A stretch of DNA of 64,000 nucleotides from Nocardia caishijiensis NBRC 108228 (GCF_001612825.1 NZ_BDBE01000025.1:558001-622000); one strand, 5' to 3'; numbered from the stretch's first letter, positions 1-10,619 are shown. A program made the numbers and translations. Notes: generated by a model not told the origin, from the sequence alone.

Positions 1-1009
1 TGAACCCGTTCGTCTCGAGCGGGAACGAACCACTCGCACTGCAGCGTCCACCGTGGCGGCCTTCGACCGAGATCGTCGCGGTGAGGGTGACCGTCGCCGT
101 TCCGGTGACGCGGGCTCGGTCCGAGCGGGCGATCCGGCCGGTGAAAGGTTGCCGGACAGAGCATCCCGCCGTGCTGCAGGTCAATGCGCCCTGGCCGGGA
201 CGGAAGGTGAAGTCGCTGTTCACCGCGCCGGCGAGCCGGCCGATCGCGTTCTGCAACGCGGCCCGCACCTGATCGAGCGAGTCCGCGACTTCGGTGAGAA
301 CCAGCTCGGCAGCGTCGGTATCGTCGGCCGGCGCCCACCGCAGCACCCGATACGGTTCCGAGACCGAGATATCGAGCGTGCCTTCCTCGGTTTCCGCGCG
401 CAGCGCGGGTTCGTCACCCACCTGGACGCGGCCGCGGAGGTCCGCGCGGTCCAGCTGGGCTGCCAGCCAGCTCGCCAGCAGCGCGGGGGAGGAGAACACG
501 GCGGCTTCGGTCTCGATGGCCTCGGGTGCGGTCTGCCATTTGTCCCGATTCGCCGCACTGACCGGTGCCCGCCCCAGGTCGTTGCTCGTGCCCGCGGCGG
601 GCCCGAGGTAGAGCTGCCCGCCCGCGCGCACGATCTCGGAGGTCTGCCCGGCGACCGACACCGTTCCGGTGGTGTCACCGGTCGCGGTGACGGTCACGTC
701 CCAGGTGTGGGCGCTGCTCGGCACGGTGGTCCGGTACCGCAGCGCCGGTTTGGACGACAGCGACGACAACGCCTGGTAGAACGGCGCGCTGCTACCCGCC
801 GGTTCCGGCCACGCCAGCCACACCGCCGCGCCGACGACCAACGCGAACACCGTCACCACCGAACCGACGACCAGCCCGATCACCCGCCCGCGCGGGCGTG
901 GCTTCCGGAAATCGAAGACCGGCTGCGGTGGGTACTGGATCGGAGGGCCACCGTACGGCTGCCCCCGACCGAACTGCCCCTGATCGAACTGCGGATTCCC
1001 CGGATACAT
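1..1009 (-). CDS. Single-pass membrane protein of unknown function, 3' end outside window
   Basis: My own reverse-strand translation gives an open frame from an ATG at 1009 that runs off the window edge, so about 336 residues are seen and the C-terminus is missing. The first 45 residues are Gly/Pro/Gln/Tyr-rich and cytosolic in character, followed by one clear membrane helix (around GRVIGLVVGSVVTVFALVV). The remainder is a polar, presumably extracytoplasmic domain with a CSTAGCS cysteine pair near residue 278. This layout (disordered proline-rich head, one helix, exported domain) is common in Nocardia hypothetical proteins. No catalytic motif is visible and I assign no function. Confidence 0.7.
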   Translation of the reverse strand, partial: MYPGNPQFDQGQFGRGQPYGGPPIQYPPQPVFDFRKPRPRGRVIGLVVGSVVTVFALVVGAAVWLAWPEPAGSSAPFYQALSSLSSKPALRYRTTVPSSAHTWDVTVTATGDTTGTVSVAGQTSEIVRAGGQLYLGPAAGTSNDLGRAPVSAANRDKWQTAPEAIETEAAVFSSPALLASWLAAQLDRADLRGRVQVGDEPALRAETEEGTLDISVSEPYRVLRWAPADDTDAAELVLTEVADSLDQVRAALQNAIGRLAGAVNSDFTFRPGQGALTCSTAGCSVRQPFTGRIARSDRARVTGTATVTLTATISVEGRHGGRCSASGSFPLETNGF

Positions 1010-1439
1010 CGCCAATCGTTCCCCCCGGCCCGAGAATTCTTCGGGCGCAATGTGTTTCGCGTGGGAGGGTAACAAGTCGGCCGGAGTCGGGCGAGTCGGC
1101 GGCGAAATCGCCCGAATTCGAGGTGTCCCCGCGTGGTCCGGCTGCGGTTCGGCAAGGCCTGCCGTCGCTGTCCGCGCAGCGAGGAAACGCGCCGCGCACA
1201 CCCGTCGTGCGACAACAACGACACCGTCGGGCGAATTCATGCGATGTCGTCGGACCCGTCGCGCACCCGGCGGATTTCGGCAATGATGCAGGTAGTGTCC
1301 CCGCACTCCGCGCTCACACCCGTTCGGGCTGTCGCACCGAGCGAGCCGAATTGCCGCCGAGTCATGGCCGGTTGCGGCGCACCGGGCGATTCAATGGAAT
1401 AGTTGGGGCCGCACGCACAGGACCAAAGCGAAAGCGGGG
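1010..1439. other. Gene-free stretch between divergent genes
   Basis: About 430 bases separate the divergent starts of the partial membrane protein and moxR. Short frames here lack start contexts and consistent codon use. I see no RNA gene or strong palindrome. The promoters of both flanking genes should lie here. Confidence 0.5.
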
Positions 1440-2606
1440 ATGTTGGTGACTTCGACGGAAGGTGTGAGCGGGCCGAAGCTGGCGAAGGACGCCGGTACGG
1501 CAACGCCGAGCACCCTGGAGCGTGACGTCCAGACTCTCGAGAAGGCGATCTACGAGGTCAAGCGGGTCATCGTCGGTCAGGACCGACTCGTCGAGCGGTT
1601 GCTCGTGGGTGTGCTCGCGCGGGGCCACGTGTTGCTCGAGGGTGTGCCCGGCGTCGCGAAGACTCTGGCCGTGGAAACGTTCGCCAAGGTCGTCGGTGGG
1701 TCGTTCTCGCGGGTGCAGTTCACCCCCGACCTCGTGCCGACCGACCTGATCGGTACCCGCATCTACCGCCAGGGCCGCGAGGAGTTCGACACCGAACTCG
1801 GCCCGGTCGTCGCCAACTTCGTGCTCGCCGACGAGATCAACCGCGCGCCAGCCAAGGTGCAGTCGGCCCTGCTCGAGGTGATGGCCGAGCGCAAGCTGTC
1901 GATCGGCGGCAAGACCTACCCGATGCCCGATCCGTTCCTGGTCATGGCGACCCAGAACCCGATCGAGAGCGAAGGCGTGTACCCGCTGCCCGAGGCGCAG
2001 CGCGACCGCTTCCTGTTCAAGGTCGTCGTGGACTACCCCTCCGTGGAGGAGGAGCGCGAGATCATCTACCGGATGGGTGTGAGCGCGCCGGAACCCAAGC
2101 AGATCCTCGAGCCCGAGGACATCATCCGCCTGCAGAAGGTGGCCGCCAACGTCTTCGTGCACCACGCGTTGGTCGACTACGTGGTCCGGGTCATCAGCGC
2201 GACCCGCACCCCGGCCGAGTTCGGCATGCCCGATGTGGCGAGCTGGATCTCCTACGGCGCCTCCCCGCGCGCCAGCCTCGGCATCATCGCCGCCGCCCGC
2301 GCGGTCGCGCTGATCCGCGGCCGCGACTACGTGGTGCCCCAGGACGTGGTCGAGGTGATCCCGGACGTGCTGCGCCACCGCCTGGTGCTGTCCTACGACG
2401 CACTGGCCGACGAGGTGTCGCCCGAGGACGTCATCAAGCGGGTGCTGCAGACCGTCGGTCTGCCGCAGGTCGCGCCGCAGGCGGTCAGCGCACCGCAGAA
2501 CGCGCAGTCGCCGGTGCCCCAGCCGCCCGTTCCCCCACAGCAGCCTGCGCCGCAGCCGGTGAACGGGCAGCAGTCCCAGCCCGCCGGCCACGTCGCGCCC
2601 CAGTGA
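1440..2606 (+). CDS. moxR: MoxR-family AAA+ ATPase
   Basis: This 388-residue MoxR-type AAA+ ATPase has a Walker A motif GVPGVAKT at residues 68-75 and a Walker B region FVLADEIN ending at residue 134. The ATQNPIESEGVYPLPEAQ stretch typical of MoxR follows. Family members act as chaperones that insert or activate VWA-domain partners. The last 45 residues are a Pro/Gln-rich tail. The stop overlaps the GTG start of the DUF58 gene by 4 bases, and a VWA gene follows, so the three form the classic MoxR-DUF58-VWA operon. Gene order matches my recollection of Rv1479-Rv1481 (moxR1). Residues before about 27 are poorly conserved in character, so the exact start is less certain. Confidence 0.93.
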   Translation: MLVTSTEGVSGPKLAKDAGTATPSTLERDVQTLEKAIYEVKRVIVGQDRLVERLLVGVLARGHVLLEGVPGVAKTLAVETFAKVVGGSFSRVQFTPDLVPTDLIGTRIYRQGREEFDTELGPVVANFVLADEINRAPAKVQSALLEVMAERKLSIGGKTYPMPDPFLVMATQNPIESEGVYPLPEAQRDRFLFKVVVDYPSVEEEREIIYRMGVSAPEPKQILEPEDIIRLQKVAANVFVHHALVDYVVRVISATRTPAEFGMPDVASWISYGASPRASLGIIAAARAVALIRGRDYVVPQDVVEVIPDVLRHRLVLSYDALADEVSPEDVIKRVLQTVGLPQVAPQAVSAPQNAQSPVPQPPVPPQQPAPQPVNGQQSQPAGHVAPQ

Positions 2607-3586
2607 GTGCGCCGGAACCCGTTGCCCGCGTGCCCGAGCCGTCCCACGCACCGCCGTCGTTCCGGGCGGGGGAACTGACCGATCCGAAGCTGTCGGCCGC
2701 GTTGAAAACGCTCGAGCTGACAGTGCGCCGCCGCCTCGACGGCGTGCTGCACGGCGACCACCAGGGCCTCATCCCCGGTCCCGGTTCCGAGCCCGGTGAG
2801 GCGCGGCTGTACCAGCCGGGTGACGACGTGCGCCAGATGGACTGGTCGGTCACCGCCCGCACCACCCACCCGCACGTGCGCCAGATGATCGCCGACCGCG
2901 AACTCGAGACGTGGCTCGTGGTCGACCTGTCGTCGAGTCTTGACTTCGGTACCGGGCGGGTGCAGAAGCGCGATCTGGCGATCGCGGCGGCCGCCGCCGT
3001 CACCCACCTGACCTCCGGCGGCGGCAACCGCATCGGCGCCGTGGTCGCGACCGGCCAGGACCTGGTCCGGATCCCCGCACGCGCCGGACGGCTGCACGCG
3101 CAGACCATGTTGCGCGGGATCGCCACCACCCCGCACGCCCGCGACGGTGTCCGCGGTGACCTGAAGGCGGGCATCGAATCGTTGCGCCGTCCGCAGCGCA
3201 AACGCGGGCTCGCGGTGGTGATCAGCGACTTCCTCGGTGACGTGGACTGGCAACGTTCGCTGCGCGCGATCTCGGCCCGCCACGACCTGCTCGCGGTGGA
3301 GGTGCTCGATCCACTCGATATCGCCCTGCCCGACGGCGGCGACGTGGTGCTGCACGACCCGGAGACCGGGCACACCCGCGAGTTCAGCGTCACCCCCACG
3401 CTGCGCGCGGATTTCGCCGCCGCGGCCGGTGCCCAGCGTGAACAGGTGCATCAGGCGCTGCGCAGTTGTGGCGCGCCGGTGCTGACCCTGCAGACCGATC
3501 GGGACTGGATCGCCGACGTGGTCCGGTTCGTGTCCACCCGGCGCCACAACCTCGGCGCCCCGAGCGGGCGGGTGCCTCGCCAGTGA
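2603..3586 (+). CDS. DUF58 domain protein, MoxR partner
   Basis: This 327-residue protein carries the DUF58 signature YQPGDDVRQMDWSVTAR at residues 70-86. A VWA-like metal-site motif, VDLSSSL, follows at 108-114, preceded by RELETWLV. DUF58 proteins have a degenerate VWA fold and are always found with MoxR ATPases, but their molecular role is not settled. The GTG start overlaps the moxR stop by 4 bases, and its own stop overlaps the next GTG by 4 bases, so translation is probably coupled. It corresponds in position to Rv1480. Confidence 0.92.
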   Translation: MSAPEPVARVPEPSHAPPSFRAGELTDPKLSAALKTLELTVRRRLDGVLHGDHQGLIPGPGSEPGEARLYQPGDDVRQMDWSVTARTTHPHVRQMIADRELETWLVVDLSSSLDFGTGRVQKRDLAIAAAAAVTHLTSGGGNRIGAVVATGQDLVRIPARAGRLHAQTMLRGIATTPHARDGVRGDLKAGIESLRRPQRKRGLAVVISDFLGDVDWQRSLRAISARHDLLAVEVLDPLDIALPDGGDVVLHDPETGHTREFSVTPTLRADFAAAAGAQREQVHQALRSCGAPVLTLQTDRDWIADVVRFVSTRRHNLGAPSGRVPRQ

Positions 3587-4587
3587 GTATTTCGCATTTC
3601 ACCGCTGCCGCCTGGCTCGGCTTCCTCCTGATCGTCGCGCTGCTGGTCCTGGGCTATGTGCTCGTGCAGCGGGCCCGTCACAAGCGGATGCTGCAGTTCG
3701 GCAACATGACGGTGCTCGAGCGGGTCGCCCCGTCGCGCCCGAGCCCGGTGCGGCACGTGCCGATCGCGCTGATCCTGGTCGGTCTGATCCTGCTCACCAT
3801 CGCCGCCGCCGGGCCGACCGCCGTGCAGAAGGTGCCACGCAACCGCGCCACGGTGGTGCTGGTGATGGACGTGTCGCTGTCGATGGAGGCCACCGATGTG
3901 CCGCCGAGCCGTCTGCAGGTCGCCCAGGAAGCGGGCAAGGACTTCGTCGAGGGCCTGACGCCCGGTATCAACCTCGGTTTCGTCACGTTCGCCGGAACCG
4001 CCTCGGTCATGGTGTCGCCGACCACGAACCGGGAGGCGGTCAAGCACTCCATCGACAACATCAAGCTGGCCGAGCGCACCGCCACCGGTGAGGGCATCCT
4101 GACGGCCCTGCAGTCGATCGACACCCTGGCCGCCGTGCTCGGTGGTGCCGAGACCCCGCCGCCCGCGCGCGTGGTGCTCATGTCCGACGGCAAGCAGACC
4201 GTGCCCGACGACAAGGACATCGACAATCCCCGCCACGGCTTCACCGCCGCCCGCCTCGCCAAGAACAAGGGCATTCCGGTGTCGACCATCTCCTTCGGTA
4301 CCGAATGGGGCACCGTCGAGATCCCCGATTCCGACGGTGGCGGTTCGCAGCGGGTGAAGGTGGCCGTGGACAACGATTCGCTGCGCGAGATCGCGGAGTT
4401 GTCCGGTGGCGACTTCTACACCGCCTCGTCGCTGGCCGAACTCACCGCCGTCTACGACACCCTCGAAGAGCAGATCGGCTACGAGACCACCCGTGGCGAT
4501 GCCAGCAGGCCGTGGCTGCTCGGCGGCATGTTGTTCGTCGCGGCGGGCGTGCTCGTCAGCTTGCTCTATCGTCAACGCCTGCCCTAG
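3583..4587 (+). CDS. VWA domain membrane protein (BatA-like)
   Basis: This 334-residue protein is anchored in the membrane by two N-terminal helices (about 7-27 and 59-77) and one C-terminal helice-length segment (about 312-330). Between them lies a von Willebrand factor A domain. The MIDAS metal site DVSLS is at 96-100, and later VWA features (TATGEG, then LMSDGKQT) are present. It is the likely client of the upstream MoxR ATPase. I chose the GTG at 3583 because it forms a 4-base overlap with the preceding stop and begins just before the first helix. An upstream in-frame ATG at 3466 would add 39 arginine-rich residues read out of frame with DUF58. Synteny: Rv1481. Confidence 0.92.
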   Translation: MSISHFTAAAWLGFLLIVALLVLGYVLVQRARHKRMLQFGNMTVLERVAPSRPSPVRHVPIALILVGLILLTIAAAGPTAVQKVPRNRATVVLVMDVSLSMEATDVPPSRLQVAQEAGKDFVEGLTPGINLGFVTFAGTASVMVSPTTNREAVKHSIDNIKLAERTATGEGILTALQSIDTLAAVLGGAETPPPARVVLMSDGKQTVPDDKDIDNPRHGFTAARLAKNKGIPVSTISFGTEWGTVEIPDSDGGGSQRVKVAVDNDSLREIAELSGGDFYTASSLAELTAVYDTLEEQIGYETTRGDASRPWLLGGMLFVAAGVLVSLLYRQRLP

Positions 4588-5388
<801 letters not shown>

Positions 5389-5458
5389 CCCGCTGACCGA
5401 CTTCCCGCGGCGCCGAACCGGTCGCCGCGTCCACGAATCGCAGGAGAACCGAAAACCC

Positions 5459-6295
5459 ATGGGCGGACTGCTCGAAGGCAAGACCATCCTGATCACCGGC
5501 ATCATCACCGATTCCTCGATCGCGTTCAGCGCGGCGGCGGTCGCGCAGGAGCAGGGCGCGAAGGTGATCATCACCGGCATCCCCGAGCGGCTGCGGCTGA
5601 TCGACCGCATCGCCAAGCGGCTGCCGCAGGAGGTGCCCCCGGCGATCCCGCTGGACGTCACCAACGAGGAGAACCTGGCCGCGCTGGCCGACGCCGTGCG
5701 TGCGCTGGCGCCCGAGGGCATCGACGGTGTGCTGCACTCGATCGCCTTCGCGCCCAAGACCCTGATGGGTCCGGACGCGGTGCCGTTCCTGGAGGGCCCC
5801 GGCCCCGATGTGGCCAAGTCCTTCGAGATCTCCGCCTGGAGCTACGCCTCGCTGGCCCGCGCCGTGCTGCCGGTGATGAACGAGGGCGGCTCGATCGTCG
5901 GCATGGACTTCGATCCGCGCGTGGCGATGCCGTACTACAACTGGATGGGCGTGTCCAAGGCCGCGCTGGAGTCGGTGAACCGGTACGTGGCCCGGGAAGT
6001 GGGCTACGCCAAGAAGATCCGCTCCAACCTGATCGCCGCGGGCCCGGTGAAGACCCTCGCGGCCAAGGCCATCGCCGGTACCGCCACCGACGACGCCAAG
6101 CAACTGCGTCAGCTCGACGAGTACTGGGACGGCGCGTCGCCGATCGGCTGGGACGGCGCCGACGCGCGTGCCGTGGGCAAGTCCATCGTGGCGCTGCTCT
6201 CGGATTGGCTGCCCGCCACCACCGGCTCGATCATCTATGTCGACGGCGGCGCGAGCCACAACATGTGGTTCCCGGAGAACTTCACCGCCAACTGA
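5459..6295 (+). CDS. inhA: NADH-dependent enoyl-ACP reductase InhA
   Basis: This 278-residue enoyl-ACP reductase catalyses the last step of the FAS-II elongation cycle. It has the family start [20 protein letters not shown], which includes the NADH loop. Active-site residues F151, Y160 and K167 correspond to mycobacterial F149, Y158 and K165. S94 lies in VLHSIAF, the position linked to isoniazid resistance in M. tuberculosis. The start at 5459 is supported by AGGAGA 11 bases upstream. The stop overlaps the ATG of hemH by one base. The protein is the expected target of activated isoniazid; whether this strain activates the drug cannot be judged here. Confidence 0.97.
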   Translation: MGGLLEGKTILITGIITDSSIAFSAAAVAQEQGAKVIITGIPERLRLIDRIAKRLPQEVPPAIPLDVTNEENLAALADAVRALAPEGIDGVLHSIAFAPKTLMGPDAVPFLEGPGPDVAKSFEISAWSYASLARAVLPVMNEGGSIVGMDFDPRVAMPYYNWMGVSKAALESVNRYVAREVGYAKKIRSNLIAAGPVKTLAAKAIAGTATDDAKQLRQLDEYWDGASPIGWDGADARAVGKSIVALLSDWLPATTGSIIYVDGGASHNMWFPENFTAN

Positions 6296-7344
6296 TGGCC
6301 GACGCGCTGCTGCTGCTGTCGTTCGGCGGCCCCGAGGGCCCCGAGGACGTGCTCCCGTTCCTGGAGAACGTCACCCGGGGCCGAGGGGTGCCGCCCGAAC
6401 GGCTGGCCGAGGTCGCCGAACACTACCTGCATTTCGGTGGGGTGTCCCCGATCAACGCCCTCAACCGGCAGATCATCACCGCGCTCGAAACCGATCTTGC
6501 CGACGCCGGACTCGACCTGCCGGTGTATTTCGGCAACCGCAACTGGCATCCGATGGTGGAGGACACCGTCGCCACGATGGCCGCCGACGGTGTGCGCTCG
6601 GCACTGGTGTTCCCCACCTCCGCATGGGGTGGGTACTCCGGCTGCCGTCAGTACGACGAGGACATCGCCCGCGCCCGCGCCGCCGTGGGTGACGACGCGC
6701 CCGAACTGGTGAAGCTGCGCCAGTATTTCGACCACCCGTTGCTGATCGCGTCCTTCGCCGACGCGATCACCGCCGCGGTGGACCGGCTTCCGGCCGACCG
6801 ACGCGAGCGTGCGCGCCTGGTGTTCACCGCGCATTCCATCCCGGTCGCCGCCGACGCCGTCGCCGGTCCGCCCGCCGACGGTGGTCGCCTCTACAGCAGG
6901 CAGGTCGCCGAAGCCGCCCGATTGTGCGCTGCCGCAGCCGGTTTCACCGAGTACGACGTGGTGTGGCAGTCGCGATCCGGTCCGCCGCAGGTGCCGTGGC
7001 TCGAGCCCGACATCGTCGATCACCTGGATGTGTTGCACGGCAAGGGCATCGATGCCGTCGTCGTGTGCCCGGTGGGGTTCGTCTCCGACCACCTCGAGGT
7101 GATCTGGGATCTCGACAACGAGGCGTCGACCAGGGCCGACGAACTCGGCATGGCCTTCACCCTCGCCGCGACACCCGGTACCGATCCGCGATTCGTCCGG
7201 ATGATCGTGGAACTGATCCGGGAACGGCTCAGCGCCGGTGACGTGCGTGAGCTGGGCGAAGTCCCCGGCTACGGCTGCACCGTCAACGGTGCGCTGTGCG
7301 CCCCGGGCTGCTGCGAACTGCCCCCGCGCCCGCGCGCACGGTGA
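6295..7344 (+). CDS. hemH: Ferrochelatase (coproporphyrin-type), Fe-S containing
   Basis: This 349-residue ferrochelatase inserts iron into the porphyrin late in haem synthesis. In Actinobacteria the substrate is coproporphyrin III, so it would also be named CpfC. The catalytic histidine is in FTAHSIP (H180). Actinobacterial enzymes carry a [2Fe-2S] cluster, and the candidate ligands are visible: C117 in SGCRQY and a C-terminal group at 328, 335, 339 and 340 ([15 protein letters not shown]). The ATG at 6295 overlaps the inhA stop by one base, indicating coupled translation. The order fabG1-inhA-hemH is as in mycobacteria. Confidence 0.96.
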   Translation: MADALLLLSFGGPEGPEDVLPFLENVTRGRGVPPERLAEVAEHYLHFGGVSPINALNRQIITALETDLADAGLDLPVYFGNRNWHPMVEDTVATMAADGVRSALVFPTSAWGGYSGCRQYDEDIARARAAVGDDAPELVKLRQYFDHPLLIASFADAITAAVDRLPADRRERARLVFTAHSIPVAADAVAGPPADGGRLYSRQVAEAARLCAAAAGFTEYDVVWQSRSGPPQVPWLEPDIVDHLDVLHGKGIDAVVVCPVGFVSDHLEVIWDLDNEASTRADELGMAFTLAATPGTDPRFVRMIVELIRERLSAGDVRELGEVPGYGCTVNGALCAPGCCELPPRPRAR

Positions 7345-7429
7345 GCACAACCGCATAACCATTCACCGCCCGCGTCGTGATCGCGGGTAGGCTGGGCGGT
7401 TGTTGTGATCGACAGATCGGAGGCATCCG

Positions 7430-7822
7430 ATGCGCTCGACGAAACGCCGTCACGCGGCCGCGCTGCTCCTGCTCCCCGTCGCCGCGACGCTCACCCTCGC
7501 CGGGTGCGGTGGTGACTCCGGCTACGAGACCGGCCCCGAACCGACCGAGCCGACCATGTCCCAGCCGACGGTCGACAGCCTGTGCAGCATTCTCGACTCC
7601 CAACAGGGCACCTGGAAGGCCCTCGGCCCGGAGGTCGGGCGCGTGGCGTTCAACGGGGTGATGCGCCTGTGGGCGCTGCGCGACACCACCGCCAACGCCG
7701 CCATCTCCTATGACCGGTACGTGGTCGACGACGTCACCGGGCGCAGCTGCCCCGAGGTGCGCACCGACACCCTCGCCGTCCTCGACTATCCGGACATGAA
7801 GACCGCGTTGAACGGATTCTGA
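7430..7822 (+). CDS. Small lipoprotein of unknown function
   Basis: This 130-residue exported lipoprotein has a basic start (MRSTKRRH), a hydrophobic segment and the lipobox LAGC with the acylated cysteine at about residue 25. The mature part is acidic at first and holds two further cysteines (about 43 and 105) that could form a disulphide. No enzymatic motif is seen. It follows hemH after 85 bases in the same direction and precedes another small envelope gene. I recognise no family. Confidence 0.8.
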   Translation: MRSTKRRHAAALLLLPVAATLTLAGCGGDSGYETGPEPTEPTMSQPTVDSLCSILDSQQGTWKALGPEVGRVAFNGVMRLWALRDTTANAAISYDRYVVDDVTGRSCPEVRTDTLAVLDYPDMKTALNGF

Positions 7823-7913
7823 AGCGGCGGTTCCCCGTTCGCGGATCGGGTGGGTTAGCATCGCCGGTGTTCTTCGGCCGGGAGGGCCGAACATCCGCGA
7901 CGGGGGAGGCCCG

Positions 7914-8306
7914 ATGAAGACTGTCGACACGGCGGAATCGTTGTTCGCCAAGCGAGGTGGCGGCGGCGGTGTGAGCGTCGGCGTCGGCCTGCCCGACTGG
8001 GTGTGGCTGATCATCATCGGCGTGATCGTGCTCATCGTGGTGATCGTGCTGATCCGTAAGTTCAGTGGCGGCTCGGATCAGGGTGCGCCCCAACAGATGC
8101 CGCAGCAGTTCGCGCAGCATCAGCAGCCGTACCCGCAGCAGATGCCGCCGAATTACGGCTATCAGGGCGGCTACGCGCCGCCGCAGGCCCCGTACCCGCC
8201 GCAGTACCCGCAGGGGCAGTACCTCCGCCCGTACCCGCCGCAGCAGCCGATGCCCTACCCGCCGCAGCAGGCGCCGTACCCGAACCAGTACCAGCCCTAC
8301 CGCTGA
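7914..8306 (+). CDS. Small membrane protein with Pro/Gln/Tyr-rich tail
   Basis: This 130-residue protein has about 27 polar residues, one strong membrane helix (WVWLIIIGVIVLIVVIVLI, about 29-47) and a 75-residue tail made almost only of P, Q, Y, A and M. The tail has repeats of the type PYPPQ. The upstream GGGGGAGG-like stretch (ACGGGGGAGGCCC) fits a ribosome site. Such tails are usually disordered and may bind other proteins or the cell wall. Function unknown. Confidence 0.78.
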   Translation: MKTVDTAESLFAKRGGGGGVSVGVGLPDWVWLIIIGVIVLIVVIVLIRKFSGGSDQGAPQQMPQQFAQHQQPYPQQMPPNYGYQGGYAPPQAPYPPQYPQGQYLRPYPPQQPMPYPPQQAPYPNQYQPYR

Positions 8307-8353
8307 CCGCACCCGGCTCGGTGAATCAGCCTCCGGGGCATCAGGTTCCGGTC

Positions 8354-9175
8354 TCAGCTCCCAGGCCGCGCGGCCGCATGGATGGCGACCAGCCTGGCCT
8401 GGCGAATCGTGTTCCACAGCGGACGCAGCAGCGATTCGTGTGCCCCGATGGCGGTGGCCGAGGTCGGTGACGACGCCGGTTCGTGTTCGGCGACCGTGAG
8501 AATCGCCGCGACATGGTCGGCGGTGTCGAGAATGCGCTTGGCGCGCAACGGGATCGAGTCGGGGTAGGCGTGCTTGGCGTAGGCGGCGAGCTGGGCTTCG
8601 ATCTGCTCGCGCGGGTCGGCGTCGGACGGGCCGATCGAGGTGGTGTGCAACTGCATGAGCGCGTCGGCGGCGTCGCGGACCGCTTCGCGCATCGTGTACT
8701 CGGCGGCGCCGAGGGTCAGGTCCGGGTCGCTGATCGGCGGAACGACCACGCTGTACACGGTCCACTGCAGGGTCTCGTCGTCGTCCCAGTGCGGGATCAG
8801 GCCGGTGCCCTCCTGGCCGGGGACACCGATCAGGATGCCTTCCTCGGCGTCGATCGCGTCCGCCGCGAAGGCCGTGCCGACCGGCAGGCCGCGCACGTCG
8901 CCCGGCGCGGGCAGAACCAGGCGCAGGTGCGCGTCCGCGGGTGCCATCGCCTCCCGGATGACCTTGAGCAAGGGCATGGCGCCGGTGCCGGGGATGCCAC
9001 CGCGGGAGGTCCACGGCAGGTCGCTGCGGCCACCGGTGGCCGGGTCGCCCGCGGCGATGGTGTGGCGGGGCGCCCAGGCGTGCAGCGACTCCAGCACGTC
9101 GTCGGGCGCGCTGGTACCGGCCAGCCAGGAACCGGCCCAGACCGTCAGCGTGGCACTGGGAGAGCACATAATCAT
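8354..9175 (-). CDS. Conserved actinobacterial hypothetical protein (Rv1486c-like)
   Basis: This 273-residue soluble protein has no signal peptide and no recognised catalytic motif. The central region contains GTGLIPHWDDDETLQWTVYS, and the C-terminal half is helical and alanine-rich. Its position between the hemH and NfeD genes on the opposite strand, and its length, match my recollection of Rv1486c in M. tuberculosis. The first residues MIMCSPSAT offer two close starts (9175 or 9169). Function unknown. Confidence 0.85.
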   Translation of the reverse strand: MIMCSPSATLTVWAGSWLAGTSAPDDVLESLHAWAPRHTIAAGDPATGGRSDLPWTSRGGIPGTGAMPLLKVIREAMAPADAHLRLVLPAPGDVRGLPVGTAFAADAIDAEEGILIGVPGQEGTGLIPHWDDDETLQWTVYSVVVPPISDPDLTLGAAEYTMREAVRDAADALMQLHTTSIGPSDADPREQIEAQLAAYAKHAYPDSIPLRAKRILDTADHVAAILTVAEHEPASSPTSATAIGAHESLLRPLWNTIRQARLVAIHAAARPGS

Positions 9176-9227
9176 CGAGCATAAAGGTTCGCCCGGATCC
9201 TTGTGCCGGGTCTGACCTGGGGTCGAG

Positions 9228-10055
9228 CTACTCGGGTTCGGTGACGAAGTCGATGAGCCGTTCCACGGCGCCGATCAGCGGTGCCTCGAGATCGCGGAAC
9301 GAGTCGACCGCGTCGTACACCCGGCGCCACCCCTCCTGCGGCGTGCCCCAGCCGAGCCTGCGACAGATGCCGGTCTTCCAGTCCTCGCCGCGCGGCACCG
9401 TCGGCCAGGCCTCGATGCCGACGGCGGCCGGGCGCACCGCCTGCCACACATCGACGAAGGGGTGTCCGGTGACCAGGACGTGTGGGCCGAGTCCGGTGGT
9501 GAGCTGGGATTCCTTGGAACCGGTCACCAGGTGGTCGACGAGCACCCCCACCCGCGCTCCCGGGCCGGGCCCGAACTCGGTCAGCCGGGCACCGAGGTTG
9601 TCGAGGCCCTCGAGATGTTCCACGACCACGCCCTCGACCCGCAGATCGTGGCCCCACACCCGCTCGACGAGCGCGGCGTCGTGCACGCCCTCCACCCAGA
9701 TGCGGCTGCCACGCGCCACTCGCGCGCGCAAGCCTTCCACCCGCGTCGAGCCGGACGCGGAGCGGGTGGGCTGCTTCGGCGCGGCGACCTTCGGGCGGAC
9801 CAGGGTCACCGGCCTGCCGTCGATCAGGAACGCGGCCTCGCGCAGCGCGAACAACCGGACCGCGCCGCGCCCGTCCTCGAGCTTCACGAACTCGCCGTCG
9901 TAGCTGCGATCGAAACCGACTACGGCGCCGCAGAATCCGCTCGCCGCGTCTTCGACCACCAGATCTCGTTCGGCCGCCACCTGCGGAACGGGGGTCTTCT
10001 TCGTCCGGTTGTGGCCTGCGTAGATATCGCCGCCGTACATGTCACGCGCACTCAC
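9228..10055 (-). CDS. DUF3097 family protein
   Basis: This 275-residue protein starts with a GTG (MSARDMYGGDIYAG). It has a central stretch GSRIWVEGVHDAALVERVWGHDLR, a Toprim-like arrangement with E, DAA and later VDHLVTGSKE. This resembles DUF3097, a conserved actinobacterial family with a possible Toprim-like nuclease fold; the fold statement is from family memory. It lies 52 bases upstream of the Rv1486c-like gene on the same strand, so the two may be co-transcribed. Confidence 0.82.
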   Translation of the reverse strand: MSARDMYGGDIYAGHNRTKKTPVPQVAAERDLVVEDAASGFCGAVVGFDRSYDGEFVKLEDGRGAVRLFALREAAFLIDGRPVTLVRPKVAAPKQPTRSASGSTRVEGLRARVARGSRIWVEGVHDAALVERVWGHDLRVEGVVVEHLEGLDNLGARLTEFGPGPGARVGVLVDHLVTGSKESQLTTGLGPHVLVTGHPFVDVWQAVRPAAVGIEAWPTVPRGEDWKTGICRRLGWGTPQEGWRRVYDAVDSFRDLEAPLIGAVERLIDFVTEPE

Positions 10056-10182
10056 CCGCCCGAGCTTAGAGCCGCCGGGGCCGGGGCAGCGGGAGCGCCG
10101 CGCGAAAACCCTTGGACCACAAGATCGGCTCCGAGGGCGGCGACCCTGCCCGTGACGGGCCGATCGGGGCTAGGCTTGGGGC

Positions 10183-10614
10183 GTGGCCGCAATAGTCTGG
10201 CTGATCGCGGGCCTCGTGCTGGCGGCGGCCGAAATGCTCACCGGGGATCTCACGCTGCTCATGCTCGGTGTGGCGGCACTGGCCACCGCGGGCATCAGCG
10301 CCGCCGCCGACCTGCCGCTGTGGGGTGACGCGCTCGTGTTCGCGGCGATGGCCGGGGTGTTGTTCCTCGGCGTGCGCCCGGTGCTGCGCCGTCGATTCGG
10401 CACCCCGCCGCCCACACCGACGAATGTCGATGCGCTGACGGGGAAGTCGGCGCTCGTTCTCGAGGACGTCGCCGAGTATTCGGGTCGGGTCAAACTCGGT
10501 GGCGAAGTGTGGACGGCACGTCCGCTCGATCCGAACGAAGTCTATGAAGCCGGTGTGACCGTCTATGTGATGAAGATCGACGGCGCCACCGCCGTCGTCT
10601 GGAAGGGTCCCTAG
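10183..10614 (+). CDS. NfeD-like membrane protein
   Basis: This 143-residue protein has three or four short hydrophobic segments in the first 75 residues and a C-terminal OB-fold-like domain (GKSALVLEDVAEYSGRVKLGG). That is the short NfeD1b type without a peptidase domain. NfeD proteins pair with SPFH/stomatin proteins in membrane microdomains, and the next gene, five bases away, is such a protein. The start is a GTG at 10183. Synteny: Rv1487. Confidence 0.9.
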   Translation: MAAIVWLIAGLVLAAAEMLTGDLTLLMLGVAALATAGISAAADLPLWGDALVFAAMAGVLFLGVRPVLRRRFGTPPPTPTNVDALTGKSALVLEDVAEYSGRVKLGGEVWTARPLDPNEVYEAGVTVYVMKIDGATAVVWKGP

Positions 10615-10619
10615 AGTCC

